Assembly: GCA_945952175.1 (NCBI GenBank)
Contig: CAMFHW010000193.1
Location: forward strand, 1 to 7,532
DNA length: 7,532 nucleotides
Source: an uncultured Phenylobacterium sp.
Lineage (GTDB): Bacteria; Pseudomonadota; Alphaproteobacteria; Caulobacterales; Caulobacteraceae
Direction: 5' to 3'
Under the pieces are notes generated by a model that had not been told where the DNA came from, did no database searches, and was given only the letters and a program-made list of their open reading frames with translations. A program made the position numbers and the translations under genes. This document shows positions 1 to 6,494 of the stretch, in pieces. Numbering within the stretch: position 1 is the stretch's first letter; the number at the start of each line of letters is the position of its first letter.

Positions 1-159
1 GATGAATCCCAACCGGCGCACCGCGTCTGCATCGTATACCCGCCGCTCGCTTGGTGTCCTAAGCGGCTCCGGCAGGAGGCCGATCTGCTCGTAGAAGCGG
101 ATGGTCGTGATCTTTGCGCCGGTCAGTTTGGCGAGGCGGCCAATCGAGAGGTTGGACAT
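1..159 (-). CDS. MerR-family transcriptional regulator, N-terminal 53 residues (cut by left window edge)
   Basis: The visible part is the winged-helix DNA-binding head of a MerR-family activator. A helix-turn-helix covers about residues 5-25, with the family signature TIRFYEQIGLLPEP at 18-31, and the wing follows at about 35-45 (ERRVYDADAVRRLGFI). Family members bind the spacer of promoters with overlong -35/-10 spacing and activate by twisting the DNA when metal binds. The start at 159 is supported by an AAGGAG ribosome binding site (165-170) five bases upstream. The dimerisation helix and the metal-binding cysteines lie off the window, so the inducer cannot be read here. It is divergent from the CDF exporter, and a MerR-type promoter lies in the gap, which points to a Zn/Cd/Pb-type sensor (ZntR/CadR/PbrR-like) rather than a redox or drug sensor; that assignment is inference. 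Confidence 0.9.
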   Translation of the reverse strand, partial: MSNLSIGRLAKLTGAKITTIRFYEQIGLLPEPLRTPSERRVYDADAVRRLGFI

Positions 160-214
160 CTTGGCTCCTTCGCGGCGGTCCGAGGCCGCCACCTGCGGCC
201 GGGCATGTATCTCG

Positions 215-247
215 CTTGATCCTACAGCGGCTAGAGCATCTAGGTTG
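215..247 (+). promoter_or_regulatory. MerR-type promoter/operator of the CDF exporter gene
   Basis: The -35 TTGATC (216-221) and -10 TAGGTT (241-246) are separated by 19 bp, the stretched spacing typical of MerR-regulated promoters. The spacer holds an imperfect dyad: TCCTACAGC (220-228), a central G at 229, and GCTAGAGCA (230-238), with 6 of 9 positions complementary. Transcription would start near 253, leaving a leader of about 11 nt with a GAGG ribosome binding site (255-258) before the ATG at 264. A near copy lies upstream of the FTR1 permease gene at 2844-2876. Binding by the adjacent MerR protein is inferred from position and architecture. Confidence 0.72.
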
Positions 248-263
248 TGATCGCGAGGTTCAA

Positions 264-875
264 ATGAGTGGATGTGGCTGCGACGCGACTGAGGCGGACA
301 CCGTCGGCCAGAGGCGGATTCTATGGATTGCGCTTGCCCTCAACGCCGCCATGTTCGTCCTCGGTTCGATAGCGGGTGTGTTGGCGCAATCCAGCGGTCT
401 TCTGGCAGATGCCCTGGATATGCTTGCTGATGCGATTGCCTATGGCGTGGCCATTGCGGCCGTTCGCCGTGATCCGATGTTCAAGGCTCGTGCGGCTGCA
501 CTGAGCGGGTCGATCTTGCTCGTGCTGGGGCTTGGCATTCTCGCCGACGCGTTCCGTCGGGGACTTACGGGAAGTGAACCCGAGAGCGTGGTGATGATCG
601 CCATCGCCTGCCTGTCCCTGACCGTCAACGCGACCGTGCTTCGAATGTTGGGTAAGGTGCGGGGGCAGGGAACCCATCTCAACGCCACCTGGATCTTCAC
701 CCGCGCTGACGTCATCGCCAACCTCGCCGTCATCGCGTCGGGCGTGATTGTCGGCCTGACCGGCGCGCGGTTCCTAGACCTCTTGGTCGGCGCCGGGATC
801 GGTGTCTACGTGTTGAAAGAGGCTTTCGAGATACTGAGGGACGCGCGAGCAGCGCGATCTCAAGCATCCGCCTAG
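264..875 (+). CDS. Short cation diffusion facilitator (CDF) exporter, six TM helices, no cytoplasmic C-terminal domain
   Basis: The 203-residue inner-membrane protein probably exports divalent cations (Zn, Cd, possibly Pb or Co) by proton antiport. Six hydrophobic helices are visible at about residues 19-41, 43-67, 78-98, 108-130, 142-165 and 169-191. TM2 carries the family's D-xxx-D metal pair (D52, D56) plus D49. TM5 has D149 in the context TRADVIANLAVI, but the usual partner four residues earlier, a histidine in typical members, is F145. The N-terminus has two cysteines (C4, C6). The protein ends 12 residues after TM6, so the dimeric ferredoxin-like domain is absent; such CDFs are known, for example MmCDF3 of Maricaulis maris. 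The ATG at 264 was chosen because the in-frame extension back to 114 would cross the promoter and overlap the MerR gene on the opposite strand. Its TAG stop shares CTAG with the convergent permease gene. Confidence 0.88.
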   Translation: MSGCGCDATEADTVGQRRILWIALALNAAMFVLGSIAGVLAQSSGLLADALDMLADAIAYGVAIAAVRRDPMFKARAAALSGSILLVLGLGILADAFRRGLTGSEPESVVMIAIACLSLTVNATVLRMLGKVRGQGTHLNATWIFTRADVIANLAVIASGVIVGLTGARFLDLLVGAGIGVYVLKEAFEILRDARAARSQASA

Positions 876-2803
876 GTCGCTCGCGACGCCGCACGACCGC
901 TGAACCAGAAACCTCCCACGATCAGCACTAGGGTCGTCACCTGTGCGGCGACGCTCTCGACGGTCGGGAAGAGCCCAAGCATCTCGATGCGAGGAAGAAC
1001 CGCCAGCGGCTGAACATCGATCAACCCAGCTTCCTGAAGTGCCGCCACCCCCTTGCCCGCCAGGACGACCGCCAGGGCGGAAATCAGGATCGAGCTGTAC
1101 GTGAAGAACTGGGAGATCGGCAGGCGCTTGCTGAAGCTGAGGAGAGCCCAGGCGATCACGCCGAGCGCCACGACGGCGGAGCCCGCCCCGGCCAAGATCG
1201 CCGCCCCGGCGCCTTGGCTCCACATTGCGGCATAGAACAGGATCGTCTCGAAAACCTCTCGGTAGACAACCACGAAAGCCAGCAAGAACAGGAACCAGGC
1301 AGACCGCTTGGAAAGCGCGGCGTCGAGGCGCTGCCTTATGTAGCTCTGCCACGCATCGGCATGGCCCTTGCCGTGCATCCAGACCCCTACCGAAATCAGC
1401 ACGACGGCGGAGATCAGCGAGCCGAACCCCTCGGTCAGCTCCCGACCTGCGCCACTGATCGATATCAGATAGGTGGCCGCCGCCCAGGTCAGGGCTCCCG
1501 CAGCTAATGCCGAGACCCAGCCGAAATGGACGTAGGGCAGTACGTCACGACGATCTGCCTTGCGCAGGAATGCAACCATCGCCACGACGATCAACAGGGC
1601 TTCAAGGCCCTCGCGCAAGAGGATGGTGAAAGCGCCCGCGAAGCTGGAGATGGCGCTGGCTTCCGCCGGCGCCAGCGCACGCTCTGAAACGTCTAGCAAG
1701 GCGTTCAGCCGCTCGACTTGGCCGCGCACCACAGCGGGCGGTGCGTTCTTCGAGAGGTTGGCGCGCAACTCTCCCATCGCGCCTTCGACGCGTGTCATAA
1801 GGCTCGCGTCCCGCGCGGTAAGCGCAGGCTCGACCGGCTCGAAGCCATCGAGATAAGCCGCTAATGCAAGCTCCTGAGCGCCCTTGCGATCACCGGCCTC
1901 ATATCGCGCCAGGCTTTCAGCGAGCTTCGTCCGGGCGATAGCAAGGCTGCCAGCAGCTTGAGGTGTAGTCGCGTCAGGATGGCGGCGTAGATAGGCGACA
2001 AGCTGGGTCGCCTTTGGCTCGCCCAGCTCAGCGGCCAGGGCCGCGGGACTGCCCTGGGTCAAGGCCTGCAAATTGGGAAAACGAGCACGAAGCTGTGGGT
2101 CGGCGGCCCATAGCTGTTCGCCCACCTTCGCCTCGGCGTCATCGAAGGCGAACCGGCCGACATAGAAGGCGAGTGCCCACCGGTCGGCAGGAGACAGGTG
2201 GCTGAAGCTCGGCATGGCCGTGCCATCGAGACCTTGGCCGATTACCTGATAGAGGCCGAAGATGCTGCGTTGGCGCGCACGGCTGACATCCGCGAAGGCG
2301 ACGGGCTTGGGATTGAGGTCCTTGGCGTTGGGGCCGTCGCCGCGCCCGCTGACGCCATGGCATGCCGCGCATTGCTCCAGATAGAGGCTGGCCCCGCGCG
2401 CTAGGTCCGGCGCCATCGCGGGCGCCAGTGGAGTTGGGTAGGCCACCAACAGATCGGCCCCGAGCTTGTGAGCGCGGTCCGCGACCTCTGAGGCGTTCGC
2501 CTTTGCGCCGATGGCGCCAGCCAAGTCATCGGCCTGAGCCAGGAGATGCGCCTTGGCAGGGGTCGCCGGTAACCCCGCGATCCGTTCACGCACCGAGGCG
2601 GAGAACTCTCGCATCTCCGCATACTCGGATGCGCTGACGATCTGGCCGTCCTTCACAGCGCCGGGATAGTCGACAGCGAGATAGTCCAGCAGACGCCAAG
2701 CCACCTGCGCTGATGGTGCGGTGGGTTCGGCCGCGGCAAATGGCGCCGACAGGGTGGCCATCAAGACAAGCAAGAGCGCTGACAAGCGAGCACACGCCGA
2801 CAT
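872..2803 (-). CDS. Cytochrome c-FTR1 family iron/lead permease fusion (PbrT-like)
   Basis: This 643-residue protein has a Sec signal peptide (about 1-25, ending PFAAA before E26), a helical periplasmic region, and a c-type cytochrome domain at about 134-220 with heme site CAACH (C145, C148, H149) and a likely axial methionine M197 in GTAMPSF. A second helical region follows (about 285-380), then a C-terminal FTR1 permease with seven or so TM helices from about 388. The two permeation motifs are REGLE (397-401) and REVFE (515-519). FTR1 proteins couple metal oxidation to uptake, and the attached cytochrome could take up the electron. The same architecture occurs in the lead-uptake protein PbrT of Cupriavidus metallidurans and in iron permeases, so the substrate (Fe or Pb) is not settled by sequence. 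The ATG at 2803 is preferred: a TTG start at 2875 would place the -35 box inside the reading frame and precede the signal peptide with 24 charged residues. The Shine-Dalgarno is weak (GGA about 9 nt upstream). Confidence 0.9.
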   Translation of the reverse strand: MSACARLSALLLVLMATLSAPFAAAEPTAPSAQVAWRLLDYLAVDYPGAVKDGQIVSASEYAEMREFSASVRERIAGLPATPAKAHLLAQADDLAGAIGAKANASEVADRAHKLGADLLVAYPTPLAPAMAPDLARGASLYLEQCAACHGVSGRGDGPNAKDLNPKPVAFADVSRARQRSIFGLYQVIGQGLDGTAMPSFSHLSPADRWALAFYVGRFAFDDAEAKVGEQLWAADPQLRARFPNLQALTQGSPAALAAELGEPKATQLVAYLRRHPDATTPQAAGSLAIARTKLAESLARYEAGDRKGAQELALAAYLDGFEPVEPALTARDASLMTRVEGAMGELRANLSKNAPPAVVRGQVERLNALLDVSERALAPAEASAISSFAGAFTILLREGLEALLIVVAMVAFLRKADRRDVLPYVHFGWVSALAAGALTWAAATYLISISGAGRELTEGFGSLISAVVLISVGVWMHGKGHADAWQSYIRQRLDAALSKRSAWFLFLLAFVVVYREVFETILFYAAMWSQGAGAAILAGAGSAVVALGVIAWALLSFSKRLPISQFFTYSSILISALAVVLAGKGVAALQEAGLIDVQPLAVLPRIEMLGLFPTVESVAAQVTTLVLIVGGFWFSGRAASRAT

Positions 2804-2821
2804 AGAACGTCCAGAATTGCA

Positions 2822-2840
2822 ATTGAGAATGCGTCTCAAG
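2822..2840. promoter_or_regulatory. Fur-box-like palindrome over the permease gene's expected transcription start
   Basis: The 19-mer ATTGAGAATGCGTCTCAAG contains a perfect 6-bp inverted repeat, TTGAGA (2823-2828) and TCTCAA (2834-2839), around ATGCG. It matches the Fur-box form AATGAGAATnATTCTCATT at 13 of 18 defined positions. Weaker outer arms TTGCA (2817-2821) and TGCAA (2842-2846) extend the symmetry, and the right one touches the -10 hexamer. Bound Fur would cover the -10/+1 region and repress. Iron control makes sense for an FTR1-type permease, but binding is inferred. The site could also be an operator for another repressor or a 5'-leader hairpin. Confidence 0.5.
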
Positions 2841-2843
2841 ATG

Positions 2844-2876
2844 CAACCTAAATCCTCCAGTCGGTGGAGGATCAAG
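2844..2876 (-). promoter_or_regulatory. MerR-type promoter/operator of the cytochrome c-FTR1 gene
   Basis: Read on the minus strand, -35 TTGATC (2875-2870) and -10 TAGGTT (2850-2845) are 19 bp apart. The spacer region contains a perfect 8-bp dyad, ATCCTCCA and TGGAGGAT (2852-2859 and 2865-2872), separated by 5 bp. Both hexamers, the spacer length and the flanking C and G equal those of the CDF promoter, with 27 of 33 positions identical overall. The leader to the ATG at 2803 would be about 35 nt. The nearby partial MerR protein is the natural candidate regulator. Confidence 0.75.
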
Positions 2877-2934
2877 GCGTTTGTGGCCGGCCGCCCATAT
2901 CTGCGATGCGAGCGACCGGCCGCCTGCCGAGCGG

Positions 2935-3345
2935 CTACTGGCGCGTGATCGCCGTCACCTCACCCGCCCCGTCCTTCACCTTCACGTCGAACGCCACCTG
3001 GTCGCCGACCTTGACGCCTTTCAGCAGAGCCGCGTCGGCCTTGAAGGCCATCGTCATGGCGGGCCAGCCGACTTCGGGGATGGCTTCGTGATCCAGGGTG
3101 ATGCGGCCCGCCGTGGCGTCGACGGCGGTGACCTTGCCGACCCCCTTGCCCATCTTCTCGCCGGCTTGGTCGGACATGGCCGGCATGTCGCCCATGGCGT
3201 CGGTCTTCGCGGTGGGCGCGGCCGCCATGGCGGGGGGCGGGGCCGCGGCGGGCGCTTCGGCGGTCTTCTCCGCCGCCTTCTGACCGCACGCGGTCAGGGT
3301 TGCGGCCGCGCCGAGGGCAGCCAGGGTCAGGATGGTGTGCTTCAT
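2935..3345 (-). CDS. cusF: CusF-like periplasmic copper/silver-binding lipoprotein
   Basis: The 136-residue protein has a lipoprotein signal with lipobox LTAC (17-20, lipidated C20), a low-complexity Ala/Pro/Met linker (about 21-66), and one CusF OB-fold domain at about 68-136. The Cu(I)/Ag(I) ligands of E. coli CusF (H36, W44, M47, M49) appear with identical spacing as H86, W94, M97 and M99 within GWPAMTMAF. The linker adds methionines M40, M51, M54, M57 and M65, which could bind further Cu(I). CusF is a periplasmic chaperone that hands metal to CusB/CusA; lipidation would tether this copy to a membrane, unlike soluble E. coli CusF. It is the last gene of the cus operon, its ATG overlapping the cusA stop (ATGA, 3342-3345). 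The upstream gene in the operon ends in a second CusF domain. No convincing terminator follows its stop. Confidence 0.9.
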   Translation of the reverse strand: MKHTILTLAALGAAATLTACGQKAAEKTAEAPAAAPPPAMAAAPTAKTDAMGDMPAMSDQAGEKMGKGVGKVTAVDATAGRITLDHEAIPEVGWPAMTMAFKADAALLKGVKVGDQVAFDVKVKDGAGEVTAITRQ

Positions 3346-6300
3346 GGGGTTTCCCCTTGGGTTGAAGCGGGGGGAGGAATTGGCCAGCGGCGGCGGAGCA
3401 GGAGGTAGCCCGCCGGGATCACCAGCATGGAAAGCAGGGGCGCGGTCAGCATGCCGCCGATCATGGGGGCGGCGATCCGGCTCATGACCTCGGACCCGGC
3501 TCCGTGACCGACCAGGATGGGAGCCAGGCCCGCGAGGATGACGGCGACGGTCATGGCCTTGGGGCGCACCCGGAGCAGGGCGCCCTCGCGAACCGCGGCG
3601 TCGAGGTCTTCTCGGGTCGGGCGCGGGCCGCGCTCGGCCAGGGCGTGCTTGAGATAGATCAGCATGACCACGCCGAACTCGGCGGAGACCCCGGCCAGGG
3701 CGATGAAGCCGACGCCCGTAGCGACCGACTGGTGGTAGCCCAGCAGGTAGAGCGCCCAGACCCCGCCCGTGAGGGCGAAGGGCAGGGTGGCCATGATCAG
3801 GGCGGCCTCATCGAGGCGTCCGAAGGTCAGGTAGAGCAGGACGAAGATGATCAGCAGGGTGGCCGGCACCACCAGCTTCAGCCGCTCGGCCGCCCGTTGG
3901 AGATATTCGAACTGGCCGGAATAGGCGACGGACACGCCCGGCGGCAGCTTGACATCATGGGCCACCGCCTGGCGCAGGTCGCCAACCACCGAGGCGAGGT
4001 CGCGGCCCCGCACGTCGACATAGACCCAGGTGGACGGCCGCGCGTTCTCGGTCTTCAGCATCGGCGGCCCGTCGGCAATCTCGATACGGGCGACCGTTCC
4101 GAGCGTGATTTGCTGGCCGCCGGGGGTCAGGATGGGCAGGGCGCGCAAGCCCTCCAGGCTGTCCCTCAACTCCCTCGGATAGCGCACATTGATCGGGTAG
4201 CGGGCGACGCCTTCCACCGTCTCGCCGACGTTCTCTCCGCCGATGGCGCCCGCGACGATCTCCTGCACGTCGGCGACGTTGAGGCCGTAGCGCGAGGCGG
4301 CTGACCGATCGATCTCGACATCGACATAGCGGCCGCCGGTCAGGCGCTCGGCGAGGGCCGAACTGACGCCGGGCGTTTGCTTGGCGGCCGCCTCGGCCGC
4401 CGCCGTGACGCGGTCGAGCTGGGCGAGATCGGTCCCCGTCCCCTTCACCCCGATAGGGCTCTTGATCCCAGTCGCCAGCATGTCGATCCGGTTGCGGATC
4501 GGCGGAACCCAGACGTTGGCCAGGCCCGGGACCTTCACCGTCCGGTCCAATTCGTCCACCAGCTTCTCAGGCGTCATGCCGGGGCGCCACTGGTCGCGCG
4601 GCTTGAACTGAATCGTCGTCTCGAACATCTCCAGCGGCGCCGGGTCGGTGGCGCTTTCGGCGCGGCCGGCCTTGCCAAACACCGACTCGACCTCCGGCAC
4701 GGTGCGGATCAGGCGGTCGGTCTGCTGGAGGAGTTCGGAGGCCTTGGCGGCCGAGATCCCCGGCAGGGCCGAGGGCATGTAGAGCAGGTCTCCCTCGTCC
4801 AGCGGCGGGATGAACTCGCCACCCAGGCGGCTCAGCGGCCAGGCGACCGTCAGGAACGCGACAGCGGCCAGGGCCAGGGTCGTACGGGGCCGTCCGATCA
4901 CCCAGTCGATGGCCGGACGATAGGCCCGCGTGAGAACCCGGTTCAGGGGGTTGGCGTCTTCCGCCGGAATGCGCCCGCGGATCAGATAGCCCATCAGGAC
5001 CGGCACCAGCGTCACGGACAAGATCGCCGCGCCGGCCATCGCATAGCTCTTGGTGAAGGCCAGGGGCGAGAACAGCCGGCCCTCCTGCGCCTGGAGCGAG
5101 AACACCGGTACGAAGCTCAGCGTGATGATCACCAGGCTGAGGAACAGGGCCGGCCCGACCTCAGCAGCGGCCTCGGTGATCACCTGCCAGCGGGTGGCCG
5201 GCGACATGGCCTGCCCAGGATTGTCATGGTCCCAGCGTTCGAGCCGCTTGTGGGCGTTCTCGATCATCACCACCGCCGCGTCGACCATAGCCCCGATGGC
5301 GATGGCGATGCCGCCCAGCGACATGATGTTGGCGTTCACGCCCTGGCCCCGCATGACCAGGAAGGCGAACAGCACGCCCAGAGGCAGGGTCAGGATCGCC
5401 ACCAAGGCCGAGCGCACGTGCCAAAGGAACAGGGCGCAGACCAGGGCGACGACGACGAACTCCTCGACCAGCTTGCCCGTCAGGTTCGAGACGGCGCGGT
5501 CGATGAGTTGAGAACGGTCGTAGGTCGGGACGATCTCGACCCCGGCCGGCAGGCTGCGCCTCAGCTCGTCCACCTTGGTCTTCACGGCGGCCAGCGTCTC
5601 GCGGGCGTTCTTGCCGGAGCGCAGGACAACGACGCCGCCGGCCACCTCGCCCTCGCCGTTCAGCTCCGCGACCCCGCGGCGCATCTCCGGCCCAATCTGG
5701 ATCGTGGCCACGTCGCCGAGGCGCACCGGCACGCCGCCGGCCGCCGTGCGCAGCGGGATGGCGCGGAAGTCGTCCAGGGACTTCAGATAGCCCCCGGCGC
5801 GGACCATGTACTCGGCCTCGCCCATTTCCAGGACGGAGCCGCCGGCCTCCTGGTTGGCCCGTTGGATCGCCTCGGTGGCCATCTGGTGGGTCACGCCATA
5901 GGCGGCCAGCTTCGCCGGGTCCAAGACGACCTGATACTGGCGGACCATGCCGCCGATGCTGGCGACCTCCGCGACGCCCGGCACGGTCTTCAGCTCATAG
6001 CGAAGGAACCAGTCCTGGAGGCCGCGGAGCTGGGCGAGGTCGTGGCGGCCGGTCTTATCGACCAGGGCGTACTCGTAAATCCAGCCGACCCCGGTGGCGT
6101 CCGGCCCCAGCGAAGCCTTGGCGCTGGCCGGCAAACGGCCCTGGACCTGGTTGAGATATTCCAGGACCCGCGAGCGCGCCCAATAGAGGTCGGTCCCGTC
6201 CTCGAACAGCACATAGACGAAGCTGTCGCCGAAGAACGAGTAGCCCCGGACCGTCTTCGCCCCCGGCACCGAGAGCATGGTGGTCGTCAGGGGGTAGGTG

Positions 6301-6494
6301 ACCTGGTTCTCGACAATCTGCGGTGCCTGGCCGGGATAGGTCGTGCGGATCACCACCTGGACATCGGAGAGGTCCGGCAAGGCGTCGATAGGCGTCGTGC
6401 GCACGGCCCAGGCGCCGGCCGCCAGCAGGGCGAGGGCCGCCAGGATCACGAAGAACCGGCCGCGGACGGACGCACGGATGAGGGCGGCGATCAT
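3342..6494 (-). CDS. cusA: CusA, heavy-metal RND efflux pump inner-membrane subunit (Cu/Ag class)
   Basis: The 1050-residue protein is a full-length HME-RND transporter: TM1 at about 13-31, a periplasmic porter domain, TM2-6 from about 340, a second periplasmic domain at about 555-865, and TM8-12 to the C-terminus. It is the proton-driven engine of the CusCBA complex, exporting Cu(I)/Ag(I) from periplasm or cytoplasm through an outer-membrane channel. Substrate class is read from residues that coincide with E. coli CusA numbering: the three-methionine site M573, M623, M672; charged residues R83, E567, D617, E625, R669, K678; relay methionines M391, M403, M410, M486, M501; and proton-relay acids D405, E412 and E939. 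K979 corresponds to E. coli K984. The TM4 segment GAMVDAAVVMIENAHKRLE is typical of CusA rather than CzcA. A GGAGG ribosome binding site precedes the ATG, which overlaps the cusB stop by 4 nt. A very long ORF on the opposite strand is a GC-codon shadow. Confidence 0.96.
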   Translation of the reverse strand: MIAALIRASVRGRFFVILAALALLAAGAWAVRTTPIDALPDLSDVQVVIRTTYPGQAPQIVENQVTYPLTTTMLSVPGAKTVRGYSFFGDSFVYVLFEDGTDLYWARSRVLEYLNQVQGRLPASAKASLGPDATGVGWIYEYALVDKTGRHDLAQLRGLQDWFLRYELKTVPGVAEVASIGGMVRQYQVVLDPAKLAAYGVTHQMATEAIQRANQEAGGSVLEMGEAEYMVRAGGYLKSLDDFRAIPLRTAAGGVPVRLGDVATIQIGPEMRRGVAELNGEGEVAGGVVVLRSGKNARETLAAVKTKVDELRRSLPAGVEIVPTYDRSQLIDRAVSNLTGKLVEEFVVVALVCALFLWHVRSALVAILTLPLGVLFAFLVMRGQGVNANIMSLGGIAIAIGAMVDAAVVMIENAHKRLERWDHDNPGQAMSPATRWQVITEAAAEVGPALFLSLVIITLSFVPVFSLQAQEGRLFSPLAFTKSYAMAGAAILSVTLVPVLMGYLIRGRIPAEDANPLNRVLTRAYRPAIDWVIGRPRTTLALAAVAFLTVAWPLSRLGGEFIPPLDEGDLLYMPSALPGISAAKASELLQQTDRLIRTVPEVESVFGKAGRAESATDPAPLEMFETTIQFKPRDQWRPGMTPEKLVDELDRTVKVPGLANVWVPPIRNRIDMLATGIKSPIGVKGTGTDLAQLDRVTAAAEAAAKQTPGVSSALAERLTGGRYVDVEIDRSAASRYGLNVADVQEIVAGAIGGENVGETVEGVARYPINVRYPRELRDSLEGLRALPILTPGGQQITLGTVARIEIADGPPMLKTENARPSTWVYVDVRGRDLASVVGDLRQAVAHDVKLPPGVSVAYSGQFEYLQRAAERLKLVVPATLLIIFVLLYLTFGRLDEAALIMATLPFALTGGVWALYLLGYHQSVATGVGFIALAGVSAEFGVVMLIYLKHALAERGPRPTREDLDAAVREGALLRVRPKAMTVAVILAGLAPILVGHGAGSEVMSRIAAPMIGGMLTAPLLSMLVIPAGYLLLRRRWPIPPPASTQGETP
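3346..3358 (-). promoter_or_regulatory. cusF ribosome binding site inside a small GC hairpin
   Basis: On the minus strand AAGGGG lies 7 nt before the cusF ATG. Its GGGG (3356-3353) can pair with CCCC (3349-3346) directly before the start codon, across an AAA loop. The site is within the last codons of cusA, so ribosomes finishing cusA would melt it. This fits translational coupling through the ATGA overlap. Four GC pairs with a 3-nt loop are only moderately stable, so a regulatory role is inferred. Confidence 0.4.

Noticed and set aside
114..263. N-terminal extension of the CDF gene to 114
   Set aside because: It runs through the MerR-type promoter and overlaps the divergent MerR gene; the extra 50 residues are Arg/Gly/Pro-rich with no CDF similarity.
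774..1352. 192-codon frame on the minus strand across the CDF/permease junction
   Set aside because: It lies out of frame inside the FTR1 domain, which has clear TM helices and the second RExxE motif. The alternative product has no recognisable features.
2886..2922. Possible terminator after cusF, with arms ggccgg and ccggcc
   Set aside because: The stem is only 6 bp around a loop of about 25 nt, GGCCGG is self-complementary by chance in high-GC DNA, and no T-tract follows on the minus strand.
2881..3408. 175-codon frame on the plus strand opposite cusF
   Set aside because: Gly/Arg/His-rich shadow of the cusF coding strand; cusF has its lipobox and full metal site.
3342..6494. CzcA (Zn/Co/Cd) identity for the RND pump
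   Set aside because: The methionine trio 573/623/672 and the TM4 segment with M403, D405, M410 and E412 are those of Cu/Ag CusA pumps.
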